A DNA stretch of 64,000 nt from Chitinophagaceae bacterium (GTDB taxonomy: Bacteria; Bacteroidota; Bacteroidia; Chitinophagales; Chitinophagaceae), in assembly GCA_021151685.1 (NCBI GenBank), contig JAGKWS010000008.1, forward strand, positions 1 through 64,000. Reading direction: 5' to 3'. The notes beneath the pieces are model-generated. The model was not told where the DNA came from and ran no database searches. It saw nothing but the letters and a program-made list of their open reading frames with translations. Shown here in pieces: positions 51,784 through 60,907 of this stretch (position 1 is the first letter of the stretch; every line of letters starts with the position of its first letter). The translations under genes and the position numbers were made by a program.

Positions 51784-53805
51784 TTATTTGAATTGGTCCA
51801 TTAGTATCGGGTCAATAAAGGCCCCAAGCTTTTGAGCAATCTCTACGTCTTGCCGGGCTCTTGCCTTATCGCCCATTGCCAGATAGCACTGAGCCCTTTG
51901 CAGATATGGGTCGGGGTTATCGGGTTTTAGTGTTATGCCCTTTCCATAATCGGCCAAAGCAAGATTCCATTTTTGCAGATGCAGATAAATTTTGGCCCTA
52001 TTCATATAAGGAATAAAAGCATCGGGGTTTTGGGAGATAGATATTTCATATTCCTTTAGCGCAGAGTCGGTTTTTCCGGTAATCTCCAAAAAGTTTGCAT
52101 AGTTACTGTGCCCTTCAGGGTTAAACTCTTTTAATGACAATGCCTTACGGAACATCATTCCTGATGAATCGAATTGATTCTTCATGGCAAAAATGACACC
52201 AAGGCCCAGGTAGGCACTCTCTAAATCGTCTTTTATAGACAATGCTTGCTGGTAAGCCATTTTAGACTCATCAAGTCGTCCGGTATTTCTGTAATATTCT
52301 CCCAAGCATACAATTGGGTTGGTATAGTCGGGTTTACGCTCTATAGACAATTTGAAATAATGATATGCAGAGTCGCCATTCAACTTACGGTCTGCTTGGG
52401 TTACCGCCGACTCGAATCGTGTAAAATACTCCTGTCCCAAATAAAAATAAGCAATAGGCGACTCCGGATTTTTTTCTATAGCAGCATTCCAAAGAGAAAT
52501 TGAGTCGTACCAATCTTTGTTACGTTCTTTTGTACCCCATGCATAGCCAGCCGATGCTATCAGCACCAGCACCAACATTGCTTTGCCAAGTGCGGGTTTC
52601 TTATCAACCAAAGTACTTACCACCTGCCCTATAATGAGAAACAATCCAAGATAAGGCAGGTAGGTATACCTGTCAGACATTACTGCACCACCCACCGGTA
52701 TTATCTGTAGCAACAGCAATAGATTTAATACAAAAAATGAAACACCCAGTATCAGCCATCTGTTATCTTTTCCCCACTTCCAGATGGCGAAAAATATACC
52801 GCCAATCAACAGTATATATAAATAATAGGCCGCTGGCAGGGCATCATTTACCTTCATGGGGTAGGGGTAAAAATTGGTAAGTCCCACCGGTAATAGTAGC
52901 TTCCAAGTATATGTGGTAAGCGAATAGCAAGCAATTGCAATTTTTTCAACCCACGAGAAATGTATATCGAGTGTGCCAAGTGCGCCAACTTGTTTTTGTG
53001 CTAATGTGGAGAAATATCCAAACAATAATGCTAAAGCAAATAGTGGTAATTTCTCCAGTATCAGACTGGCTTTCAACGCTCTGTTTTCATAATAATCTAT
53101 CACAAGTAACACTACCGGCAAGGTAACACCCACCGACTTGCACATGAGTGATAAAGTGAAAAGAACTATTGTGGCCACATACCAAATGGCTTTTTTGTTT
53201 TCGTGTCTTATAAAAAACAAGTGGGTGGTGCATGCCAATAGATAGAACATGCTGTAGAGTATATCTTTCCTACCGGCTATCCATGTTACAGACTCGGTAC
53301 GCAGCGGGTGTATGGCAAACAATAAGGTGGCTACAAAGGCAGCCATGGTGCTGCGGGTAAGTGTTTTAACAAAGATATAGGCAGTAATGGTAGTGACAAT
53401 ATGGTACAAAACACTATCCAGATGATATATGTATGGCTCCAGTCCATGTTTTCCATATTCCAGCCAGTATGTTACTATGGTCAGCGGGTGATAGTTGCCC
53501 ATAACATGACTGTCTAAATGAAACAAACGCTTAAACCCTTCATTCGAAGGGTCTTTTATCAGAGGGTTGGTAAGTACATAACCAAGATCATCCCAATTGG
53601 TAAACTTATTGCCAAGAGCATCTTGCCAAGTTATCCAAATAGCTGCAGCAATTGTTGCGAGCAAAAAAAACTGTAACCCCAAGCCGCTTTTTTTGCCTGC
53701 ATCAGTTGCTAAGTCTGTATTTTGTATAGCTTTTTTTGCTTCAACAGCGTTTTTTACATTGGTTGAAGCTTCTCGTTTGTTTGCTGTCTGCTGCTTTTTT
53801 GCCAT
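51784..53805 (-). CDS. TMTC-like multi-pass membrane protein with C-terminal TPRs
   Basis: 673 aa. A basic N-terminus, then about eleven TM helices (about 40-430), then six to seven TPR units (about 440-660, with SAYLGLGVIFAMKNQFDSSG and HSNYANFLEITGKTDSALKE). The membrane half has a first loop with NWDDLGYVLTNP, which carries the acidic residues expected of GT-C glycosyltransferases, and LFAIHPLRTESVTWIAGRKD, the hallmark of TMTC/DUF1736 proteins. In animals TMTC proteins O-mannosylate cadherins; the bacterial form's donor and acceptor are unknown. Surface repeat proteins are conceivable acceptors, which is inference. Single gene. Confidence 0.87.
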   Translation of the reverse strand: MAKKQQTANKREASTNVKNAVEAKKAIQNTDLATDAGKKSGLGLQFFLLATIAAAIWITWQDALGNKFTNWDDLGYVLTNPLIKDPSNEGFKRLFHLDSHVMGNYHPLTIVTYWLEYGKHGLEPYIYHLDSVLYHIVTTITAYIFVKTLTRSTMAAFVATLLFAIHPLRTESVTWIAGRKDILYSMFYLLACTTHLFFIRHENKKAIWYVATIVLFTLSLMCKSVGVTLPVVLLVIDYYENRALKASLILEKLPLFALALLFGYFSTLAQKQVGALGTLDIHFSWVEKIAIACYSLTTYTWKLLLPVGLTNFYPYPMKVNDALPAAYYLYILLIGGIFFAIWKWGKDNRWLILGVSFFVLNLLLLLQIIPVGGAVMSDRYTYLPYLGLFLIIGQVVSTLVDKKPALGKAMLVLVLIASAGYAWGTKERNKDWYDSISLWNAAIEKNPESPIAYFYLGQEYFTRFESAVTQADRKLNGDSAYHYFKLSIERKPDYTNPIVCLGEYYRNTGRLDESKMAYQQALSIKDDLESAYLGLGVIFAMKNQFDSSGMMFRKALSLKEFNPEGHSNYANFLEITGKTDSALKEYEISISQNPDAFIPYMNRAKIYLHLQKWNLALADYGKGITLKPDNPDPYLQRAQCYLAMGDKARARQDVEIAQKLGAFIDPILMDQFK

Positions 53806-53884
53806 ACACTAAAGGCTGTTTCTTTTAGTGAAACTACAAAAGTGGGATAATAGAATTATAAATCGCAAATATGTATCTAAGAAC

Positions 53885-53928
53885 ACCCGCCGCAATGCGA
53901 CACATCTTAGTGGCGTACTGCGGCGGGT
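53885..53928 (-). terminator. GC-rich hairpin downstream of the small lipoprotein gene
   Basis: 10-bp perfect arms (53885-53894 with 53919-53928) plus inner pairs. On the minus strand it follows the stop at 53955 by 26 bases and precedes GTTCTT; a probable terminator with a weak U-tract. Confidence 0.5.
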
Positions 53929-53954
53929 AGTACTGTATTGCACAAAATATATTT

Positions 53955-54212
53955 CTATTCCGGGGCACAACGCACATTACCCAATCCGTATTTTTTCTCT
54001 AATTCAGCTTTCTTTCGCAAACAGTTCATTATCATGGTGTTTTTGTTGTTATAGCCACCATATTTGAACGTTTCTCTTCTTTCCAACCCTGGTTGAAAGT
54101 AGTAGACACAATAACAATCGGTAGTTTTATTGTCTTTCTCCCAACCAAGTTTCCGACAACCAAAGGTGCTCAAAATTGTAATGCCGAGTAGACATGTTAC
54201 CAGTACCTTCAT
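53955..54212 (-). CDS. Small lipoprotein of unknown function
   Basis: Family not recognised. 85 aa with lipoprotein signal MKVLVTCLLGITILSTFGC (lipobox STFGC, C19). The 66-residue mature part has four more cysteines (DCYCVYYF, NCLRKK, VRCAPE), probably disulphide-bonded. Start at 54212. It lies between the TMTC-like gene and a 315-base gene-free stretch, with no exact -7 box. Confidence 0.65.
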   Translation of the reverse strand: MKVLVTCLLGITILSTFGCRKLGWEKDNKTTDCYCVYYFQPGLERRETFKYGGYNNKNTMIMNCLRKKAELEKKYGLGNVRCAPE

Positions 54213-54527
54213 GCTAATGATTTTTATTAAAACAAGGAAAATTTACCTTATTCGGGTGCTAAAATACATCATTGTCATTAATCATTCAATTTTTGTCAAC
54301 ATCATTTTTCAATACATGTTGTAAGTTGGAGCGGTACATTTTTCAGAGACTGTTTTTAATCATTTTGCATTACAGGAAATTTTTCGCAATGTGTATATTT
54401 GGTATCCATCTCCCTTCCTTCAGTGAAGGTATTGTCACCGTTGCCATATGAAACGGTAAAAAAAAATAATGCAGGCTCTCATGTAATGTGGCTACACGTC
54501 AACATTCATTTATCAGGCATCGTGTTT
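54213..54527. other. AT-rich gene-free stretch
   Basis: 315 bases with no supported gene. A short hairpin (ACCGTT with AACGGT, 54438-54458) is followed by A9, so it does not read as a terminator on the minus strand. A plus-strand 79-aa frame running into the next gene is judged a shadow. Confidence 0.4.
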
Positions 54528-55103
54528 TCACTTTTTTTTGTTTCCGGCTTTCTCGTTTTTGAAAAGGTTCTTAATGAACGGTATGTTCTTGTCATACCCC
54601 ATTTTGTGTACCCCAGCAACAAGCAAAACAAGCAATAGAACCAACAGTAACGGGTAGACAATAAATTTTTTAATTCGTTTTAGAATCAGGGCTCGTTTAT
54701 TTCTCACAATTTGATCCTGATCCAGATAGCCACGGGTTTCTATTGTGTGGATGACTACCTTATTTTTTGCGCGAGTTTCTTTTTGCCATGCATCATAATT
54801 TTCCAAACTTCCTTGTTTACGCAGGTTTTTCCCTTTTTCGGTAATGAATATGACACTGCCATCGCGTTCGGAAAGAAAATCATTGTCTAACAGAAAACGC
54901 AAAATATTGTCGGTAGCTTGGGCATGAAAGGCTCTAAAATCGCGTTCGTTCATTCCTGTTTCTGAAGAAATGCTATCTTTTCGTTCAGAAATATAATTCC
55001 TAAGTGCAATTTGAATGCTCTTAGCTTCATTCAGCAAAGTGCTGGTTAAGAAACCATTGAGCAGCTTTACCTCTTGTTCGGTCAGATTATGCTGCATAGA
55101 CAT
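54528..55103 (-). CDS. Hypothetical protein: winged-helix-like N-terminus and C-terminal TM anchor
   Basis: Family not recognised. 191 aa. Residues 1-105 are helical with RDFRAFHAQATDNILRFLLD, then NDFLSERDGSVIFITEKGKN, a layout like a small winged helix (helix, helix, beta-wing) with 'TEKGKNLR', a common end of such domains. A basic linker (IVRNKRALILKRIKK) leads into one TM helix (about 148-167) and a short basic tail. So it may be a membrane-tethered DNA- or protein-binding module. The ATG at 55103 or 55097 is the start. Confidence 0.68.
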   Translation of the reverse strand: MSMQHNLTEQEVKLLNGFLTSTLLNEAKSIQIALRNYISERKDSISSETGMNERDFRAFHAQATDNILRFLLDNDFLSERDGSVIFITEKGKNLRKQGSLENYDAWQKETRAKNKVVIHTIETRGYLDQDQIVRNKRALILKRIKKFIVYPLLLVLLLVLLVAGVHKMGYDKNIPFIKNLFKNEKAGNKKK

Positions 55104-55219
55104 TGTAGTTTTGAGTTGCCAAACCTAACAATGATTTCTAAATCAACCAATCGTTATATTGTTATTAGTTTACTATTGTCAAAATATTGATAACAAGTCA
55201 TTTACAGAGAAGAGGAATA

Positions 55220-56188
55220 CTATTGTTTGCTTACCCAATTTTGCATGTAAGCAGGGTCTAGCTGATAATAGGCTTGTTTGCTTTTGTATTCTATTTTTCC
55301 GTTGTTTACCCAGTATATAGAGGGAACTGCATCTCCGGCAAGTTGTTGAAATTCGGCAGTATGGGGGTACAATAAATGAGGCACTGATTCGGCTTTACTT
55401 TCGTCGAAAAATGCACGTTTGTGTATTGCCGTACCATCGAGCACCATGTATATAGGGAGTTGTGGGTACTGACGATGGATAACCTGTAAAAGAAATGCTG
55501 CTTTTTTGCAATGAGGGCATGTAAGGCTCATAAATGCTATGATGTGCTTACCTTTTCTGAGGTCTATTGCCGGCTTGGGCGAGTATTGATACAGCAGATC
55601 GAGGTTTATCTGTTTTTCATATTTTACCGGTGCAGTGCCTATGTACAGATTATTCATTACGAATGGTGCCGAAAATGAAACAAGCGACAAAGCCATGAGG
55701 GCATATTCCTGAAACTTGTATGGCTTTATGGGGTATGTAAACATGAGAATGATTGTAGCCACAATCATTGCTATGTTTTTCCATATAGCCTGCATTGGGG
55801 TCATAGCCAGCTTGTCGCCAAAGCAACCGCAGTTGCCAGTGTCTCCTTGTTTGGCTATCAATATGAGTAGATATACAATAAATACCCCCAATAATGCCAA
55901 AACAGCTTTGTAGGTAAATTGTTTAAGGTATACATGAAACAACAGACACAAACCCAAAAGGAATTCGAGACCTATCATGAAACGAGCAAAAATACCTGCA
56001 ATAATGGTATTGCTGATGCCGAGGTCTATGAATGTCCATTGAAAACTATCAAATGCATTCTCGCTGTGTATTTTCGTCCAGCCCGAGTAAAAAAAGGTGG
56101 CTGATAGTGCTATTAACAACAATATGCTGAAACCCCTTATTACGAAAAAGGTAACTCCCCTTGGGGTAGTGGTATTTCCATGCTCCAT
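55220..56188 (-). CDS. MauE/DoxX-like membrane protein fused to a thioredoxin-fold domain
   Basis: 322 aa from the ATG at 56188 (MEHGNTTTPRGVTFFVIRGF). Four TM helices of the MauE/DoxX type (about 14-150; SATFFYSGWTKI, RFMIGLEFLLGLCLL), with GNCGCFGDKLAMTPMQAIWK, a Cys pair typical of MauE that exchanges disulphides. One more TM helix follows, then a thioredoxin-like domain (about 205-322) with LTCPHCKKAAFLLQ and a cis-Pro loop AVPSIYWVNNGK. The CPHC motif suggests periplasmic thiol-disulphide exchange. It is a Bacteroidota 'BT_3928-type' layout. Upstream of it on the same strand is HMG-CoA lyase, 63 bases away. Confidence 0.86.
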   Translation of the reverse strand: MEHGNTTTPRGVTFFVIRGFSILLLIALSATFFYSGWTKIHSENAFDSFQWTFIDLGISNTIIAGIFARFMIGLEFLLGLCLLFHVYLKQFTYKAVLALLGVFIVYLLILIAKQGDTGNCGCFGDKLAMTPMQAIWKNIAMIVATIILMFTYPIKPYKFQEYALMALSLVSFSAPFVMNNLYIGTAPVKYEKQINLDLLYQYSPKPAIDLRKGKHIIAFMSLTCPHCKKAAFLLQVIHRQYPQLPIYMVLDGTAIHKRAFFDESKAESVPHLLYPHTAEFQQLAGDAVPSIYWVNNGKIEYKSKQAYYQLDPAYMQNWVSKQ

Positions 56189-56251
56189 GTACAATAGTGT
56201 GTGTAGACGAGGTAAACGCAACAAATAAATATAAAAAAAGCCAACACCAAG

Positions 56252-57142
56252 TTATTGGTGGCTCGCAAAAACGCTGCCTGCCATGGCCCATGCACTATGA
56301 AATGCTTCCGTATTGATGGGTAGGTGTATGCCTTTGTCTTGGCACCATCCGGTTACATTTTCTGTAGCCATGTTGCCAATCAGTTTATCTTCAGCCATCG
56401 GACAACCGCCAATGCCACGCAATGCACTGTCAAACCGACGACAACCAGCATCCCAAGCCGCATCCATTTTCTCGCGCCATTTTTGTGGCGTGGTGTGGAA
56501 GTGTGCACCAATGTGTACATTGGGGAATGCGGGAATAAGGTTGCTGAAAATGTAACGTATATTATCGGGCGTAGCTATGCCTATCGTATCAGACATGGCA
56601 ATAGTGCCAATACCCATTGCCGCCAACTTATCTACCCATTCTATTGTAGTTTCGGCATTGTATGGGTCTCCGTATGGGTTCCCAAAACCCATAGAGATGT
56701 ATATGACCAGCTTTTTACCTTTCTGAGTACATATATTCTGAATTTCTTGTACTTGTGTCAGCGATTGTGCAATTGTTTTGTTGGTATTGCGCAACTGAAA
56801 AGTCTCTGATACAGAGAACGGAAATCCAATGTAGCTAATCTCGGGGTATTGCGCTGCCTCTTCGGCACCACGGGTATTTGCTACAATAGCCAATAAGCGG
56901 GTTTGGGTGCTGGTCAGGTCCAGCATGGGCAGTACATCCTTAGTGTCGGCCAGTTGCGGTATTGCCTTAGACGATACAAACGAACCAAAATCCAATACAT
57001 CGAACCCCACTTTCAGTAATTGATTGAGGTAGGCAGCTTTTTCGGTTGTAGGTATAAATTGGGGCCAACCCTGCATAGCATCTCTGGGGCATTCTGTAAG
57101 TATCATGTTGTCGTTTGCTACAGATATGTTGTTATTGTGCAT
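56252..57142 (-). CDS. Hydroxymethylglutaryl-CoA lyase
   Basis: Cleaves HMG-CoA to acetoacetate and acetyl-CoA in leucine degradation. 296 aa TIM barrel. LTECPRDAMQGWPQFIPTTE (substrate and metal start), VDVLDFGSFVSSKAIPQLAD-like stretch, AMSDTIGIATPDNI, metal-ligand HFHTTP, and the family's GCRRFDSALRGIGGCPMAED, with the catalytic-loop Cys in GGCPMAEDKLIGN. Length is normal. No other leucine-catabolic gene is next to it, although an acyl-CoA dehydrogenase lies at 12.9 kb. Confidence 0.94.
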   Translation of the reverse strand: MHNNNISVANDNMILTECPRDAMQGWPQFIPTTEKAAYLNQLLKVGFDVLDFGSFVSSKAIPQLADTKDVLPMLDLTSTQTRLLAIVANTRGAEEAAQYPEISYIGFPFSVSETFQLRNTNKTIAQSLTQVQEIQNICTQKGKKLVIYISMGFGNPYGDPYNAETTIEWVDKLAAMGIGTIAMSDTIGIATPDNIRYIFSNLIPAFPNVHIGAHFHTTPQKWREKMDAAWDAGCRRFDSALRGIGGCPMAEDKLIGNMATENVTGWCQDKGIHLPINTEAFHSAWAMAGSVFASHQ

Positions 57143-57162
57143 GCTATTGGGAGTGTTTTACA

Positions 57163-57170
57163 CAAAATTA
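57163..57170 (-). promoter_or_regulatory. Bacteroidota -7 promoter box for HMG-CoA lyase
   Basis: TAATTTTG on the minus strand, 20 bases upstream of the start at 57142. Confidence 0.45.
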
Positions 57171-57254
57171 CGAAAACATAGTACTACACTCTGTTAATCA
57201 AAACTTGTAAATACAACACTGCATCAATTACTACGTTTTGGGGCAATGTAGATG

Positions 57255-57650
57255 CTAAGCCAGTAGTGCAGAAAGATTATTGCTGGTGAGAGGTTTATTC
57301 AGAAATTGCTTTACCGACTTATAGTTATGAACCTTCTGAAGGTCGTTCTCATTTATAGAAGACGAAATTACATATATTGTATAGTTGGCCACAATGCTGC
57401 CCGGTAGTTGTTCAAACGCTTCTACAAATTCAAATCCATTCATTACCGGCATCTGAATGTCAACCAACACAATGGTATGTGAAAAGTCATCGGGTGGGGT
57501 AGTAGCAATAAAATCAAGGGCATCTTTGGCCTGAAGGAACGAGCGGATACTTTCGCACTTTCCCGTGTTTTTAATGATTTTTTCGGCGATAAAACAATCT
57601 AACTTGCTATCGTCTATTACTATAAAGTTGAGTTTCTTATTTGGTACCAT
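57255..57650 (-). CDS. Single-domain response regulator (CheY-like)
   Basis: 131 aa receiver domain only. VIDDSKLD with the acidic pair, HTIVLVDIQMPVMNGFEF with phospho-acceptor Asp, YVISSSINENDLQ (Ser/Thr position) and FLNKPLTSNNLSALLA with the conserved Lys-Pro. No output domain, so it acts by protein contact or as a phosphate shuttle. Its start overlaps the REC-kinase gene by 14 bases, placing it as the last gene of the four-gene cluster 57.2-61.6 kb. Confidence 0.93.
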   Translation of the reverse strand: MVPNKKLNFIVIDDSKLDCFIAEKIIKNTGKCESIRSFLQAKDALDFIATTPPDDFSHTIVLVDIQMPVMNGFEFVEAFEQLPGSIVANYTIYVISSSINENDLQKVHNYKSVKQFLNKPLTSNNLSALLA

Positions 57651-58743
57651 GAGTTCGGCCTGGTATTGTTACTATAAATGTTGAGCCTATATTAGGGGTG
57701 GACTCAACAACAATTTTTCCGTTTAGTTTATTCAGTGCATCTTTTACGTTATAGAGACCAAGACCCGATCCTGTTTCTTCCGATGTGGCTCTGAAAAACA
57801 AGGTAAAGATATTATCTAAGTGGCTTTCATGTATGCCTATTCCGTTATCTTTTACACGTATTTCTACTATATTTTCTTTAACTTCTATACTTACATCAAC
57901 AAGTTTGTTGGGTGCACTCTTTCTTTGATAGTTAAACGCATTGGAAAGAAGGTTATTCAAAATCATTTTAATAGAAATTTCATCTGAATAAAATGACTCA
58001 TTTTGAATAACGTGCGATGTAAATTGTATGTTATTATTTCTGCTGGCAATACGAAATAAAGCAACAATATCAGACAAAAGCGAATTGAAATTGATTTCTG
58101 CAAATTGAAGCATGCCTCTTTTCAACTTGTAGTATTCATGCGTATTCTTGATGTATTCATCCAGTTTCTTTACCGCTTCCGACATCAACGACAATAATTC
58201 GCGCAATTCGTCTATATTATTGATTCCATTGGCCAAATCGATTGCCCCAATTATACTAAGCAGTGGTCCTCTTACATCATGCGTAATACTGTAGGCAAAC
58301 TTGCCCAACTCGTCGTAGGCCGATTGAAGTTCTTTATTTTTGGCACCAAGCAGCGATGTAGTAAGATAGAATTTATTAGCTTCTTCAATGGCACTTTTTA
58401 CATCATTATCCGTCCACGGTTTTTTAATATACCTGAATATATGTCCACGGTTCACGGCATCAATTACCGACTCGATATCGGTATAACCCGTTATTAGCAT
58501 GCGTACTGGATCGGGGTACGTATTACGCATTTCTTCAAAAAACTGAACGCCTGTTTTGTCTGGCATGCGTTGGTCACAGAGTATTACCCGTATGTCGGGG
58601 TTAGCCTTTAGGTATTCGTAGGCTTGGGGTATGTTTGCTGCAATATATATCGTGTAGTCAAACCGAAAAGTAGCCTTAAACCCGTTCAGGTTGTTCTGCT
58701 CATCGTCTATATACAGCACCTTTATTTTTTCTCCTGTATTCAA
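57637..58743 (-). CDS. REC-first histidine kinase (cytoplasmic hybrid)
   Basis: 368 aa, soluble. Residues 8-125 are a receiver domain: VLYIDDEQNNLNGFKATF, RVILCDQRMPDKTGVQFF with phospho-acceptor Asp, VRMLITGYTDIES and FRYIKKPW. HisKA follows (about 145-215, phospho-His in AYSITHDVRGPLLSIIGAI), and HATPase_c (about 255-365, with LLSNAFNYQ, VRVKDNGIGI, SGLGLYNVKDALNKL and GSTFIVTIPG). A receiver-input kinase is typically the second step of a phosphorelay, here probably fed by the 7TMR-DISM kinase 7 bases upstream and passing to the CheY-like protein. Confidence 0.94.
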   Translation of the reverse strand: MNTGEKIKVLYIDDEQNNLNGFKATFRFDYTIYIAANIPQAYEYLKANPDIRVILCDQRMPDKTGVQFFEEMRNTYPDPVRMLITGYTDIESVIDAVNRGHIFRYIKKPWTDNDVKSAIEEANKFYLTTSLLGAKNKELQSAYDELGKFAYSITHDVRGPLLSIIGAIDLANGINNIDELRELLSLMSEAVKKLDEYIKNTHEYYKLKRGMLQFAEINFNSLLSDIVALFRIASRNNNIQFTSHVIQNESFYSDEISIKMILNNLLSNAFNYQRKSAPNKLVDVSIEVKENIVEIRVKDNGIGIHESHLDNIFTLFFRATSEETGSGLGLYNVKDALNKLNGKIVVESTPNIGSTFIVTIPGRTHGTK

Positions 58744-58750
58744 CGCTTCT

Positions 58751-60904
58751 TTATTTTTGAATAATTGGTAAAGTAATAATAAAATCAGTTCCTTTCCCCA
58801 GTTCCGAATTAATATTTATTTGCCCATGATGTTTATTGATAGTGTTGTAGGCTATTGACATACCCAATCCTGTTCCCTCTCCAACATCCTTGGTAGTAAA
58901 GAAAGGTTCAAAAAGCCTTTTTTTGGTATTTTCGTCCATACCAGTGCCATTGTCGCCTATGGTAATATATACATGACTCTCGTCAGATGTTGTAGTAATC
59001 GATAACATACCACCGTCTGCCTCGCCATACTTTTTTCTGATAGCATACACTGCGTTGGAAATCATGTTGAGAAACACCTGATTTAATTTCCCTGGATAAC
59101 ATTCAATAAGTGGCAGGTTGGCAAAATTCTTTTGCACCCGAATGGTGTTGTTTAGCATGTTATTTGTAATAATGAGTGTAGAATTGATACCCTCATTAAT
59201 ATCAGCTTTTTTCAAATCATCCTCATCCAAACGAGAAAATATTCGCAACCCTTTTACAATTTCAGCGGTACGGCTTGCACCCTCACTGATGCCTCCAAGC
59301 AACTGATCTATTTCTATTTTCAGATATTCGTAGTCAATATCATTTTTGTACGCTTCTATCAACCGTCCTTTTGCGTCAGTATCTGCGTCCGAAACGGCAA
59401 TTTTTTCCATTTCACTTACCGCATCCAGCAATATCAGTACATCACGATTCAGTGGTTTTACATTCGATGTAACAAAGTTGATAGGATTATTTATTTCGTG
59501 CGCAATTCCGGCTGTTAATTGACCAAGTGATGCCATTTTCTCAGAGTCAACCAATTGTGTTTCAGCATCTTTAAGATCTTTCATGGCCTTTTTTAGACCT
59601 TCGTTCGATTTGTGCAGTTCGGCAGTTCTTTCAGCAACCCGTAGCTCCAGTTCTGCTTTCTGATTGGTAATTATTTTTTCATTTTCTTTCAGTGCTGCTA
59701 TTGCTTCGGCCTGGTGTTTTTCTTTCTCTTTTTTAAGAATATTGATACGATCTGCGAGTGCAAAAGAAAGTAATATTACTTCCATTGCAGAGCCCACAGG
59801 CATGGTATATGCAGTAAATATGTTGTAGGGTAAAATATTAAAATTCTTAAATACAAAAACAAATACACCTATCAAGAATGCCACCCATGCAATAAGGAAA
59901 AAACCGGCAGGTCTGGATCCTTTTCTCCATATTACTATAGCAACTACAAGCATGTATATAGAAACAGACGAGGCAGTTACATCCATTACATTGTATGCAA
60001 TGTCATATTTTCCTGCCAATCCGGTCAATATAGTTATTGCATACATGGCATATAGTACAAAAAAGCCCTTTTCAACCTTTGGTAGTTTCTGTTTTGTTTT
60101 CAGAAAATGCCTCATAAACTCCATTCCGGTAATGCCGGCAAGCGAAGGTGCTATGAATGAACTTGCTGTAGCCATCCATGTATTTGCGGGCCATAGTAAC
60201 TGAAAGCCATAGCCCGAAACAGTTATCTGTGTGGTAATAACAGCAGCCACATAGCCAATGTAGAAAAGGTAACTGCTATCATCTCTTGTAGTAAAATAGA
60301 TAAAGCAATTATAAAGCAACATGGCCAACATAAGACCGATGTACATACCCCAGAAGATATCTTTGTATTTATCTGAATCGGATATGGCCTGCACAGTTCC
60401 TGCCGATAGTGGGACTACAAGAGGTGAAGTGCTACTTACCTTAACGAATACATACTTTTCTGTACCCGGATGAACACTAACGTTGAATATGTAATCTGTA
60501 CTAATTTTTTCTCGAAACCTGAAAGGATAAGCACAACCAGATGAAATAGTTTTCACAGAGCTGTCTGGCAGGGCTTCATAGTAAGAGATACTGTCTACCG
60601 TAGGGGCTGATACGCGCAACATTAATCTGCTTCTATCGGTCTCATTACGCAAACATATTTTTAACCAATAGGCCGACTTTGTTACTGCAAAGTTGGGAAT
60701 ACCCTTTTCAAGTATCTGAAAGTTTTGTGCTTGTGAAACCTGTGCGTATGTGAGGTTGTGGTTTTTATCTTCAATGTATTCAACTCCCGTATTTACCAAA
60801 TAGTTTTTTGAGGGGTCGGCAACAACAATAACAGGCACTTTTTGGGCACCGGCTACCAGAGAACACAGCATTGAGATTGTAACAAACAGCAGACGTAGTG
60901 ACAT
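58751..60904 (-). CDS. 7TMR-DISM sensor histidine kinase
   Basis: 717 aa. Signal peptide, then an extracytoplasmic 7TMR-DISMED2-type beta domain (about 25-175, with FAVTKSAYWLKICLRNETDR), seven TM helices (about 185-390), a coiled coil (about 400-465), HisKA with phospho-His in LGQLTAGIAHEINNPINF and HATPase_c with NQVFLNMISNAVYAI (N box), TIGDNGTGMDENT and GEGTGLGMSIAYNTI. The DISM domain is carbohydrate- or ligand-binding-like, so a periplasmic ligand is expected. Third gene from the 3' end of the cluster, 3 bases after the GNAT-like gene. Confidence 0.95.
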   Translation of the reverse strand: MSLRLLFVTISMLCSLVAGAQKVPVIVVADPSKNYLVNTGVEYIEDKNHNLTYAQVSQAQNFQILEKGIPNFAVTKSAYWLKICLRNETDRSRLMLRVSAPTVDSISYYEALPDSSVKTISSGCAYPFRFREKISTDYIFNVSVHPGTEKYVFVKVSSTSPLVVPLSAGTVQAISDSDKYKDIFWGMYIGLMLAMLLYNCFIYFTTRDDSSYLFYIGYVAAVITTQITVSGYGFQLLWPANTWMATASSFIAPSLAGITGMEFMRHFLKTKQKLPKVEKGFFVLYAMYAITILTGLAGKYDIAYNVMDVTASSVSIYMLVVAIVIWRKGSRPAGFFLIAWVAFLIGVFVFVFKNFNILPYNIFTAYTMPVGSAMEVILLSFALADRINILKKEKEKHQAEAIAALKENEKIITNQKAELELRVAERTAELHKSNEGLKKAMKDLKDAETQLVDSEKMASLGQLTAGIAHEINNPINFVTSNVKPLNRDVLILLDAVSEMEKIAVSDADTDAKGRLIEAYKNDIDYEYLKIEIDQLLGGISEGASRTAEIVKGLRIFSRLDEDDLKKADINEGINSTLIITNNMLNNTIRVQKNFANLPLIECYPGKLNQVFLNMISNAVYAIRKKYGEADGGMLSITTTSDESHVYITIGDNGTGMDENTKKRLFEPFFTTKDVGEGTGLGMSIAYNTINKHHGQININSELGKGTDFIITLPIIQK

Positions 60905-60907
60905 TAG

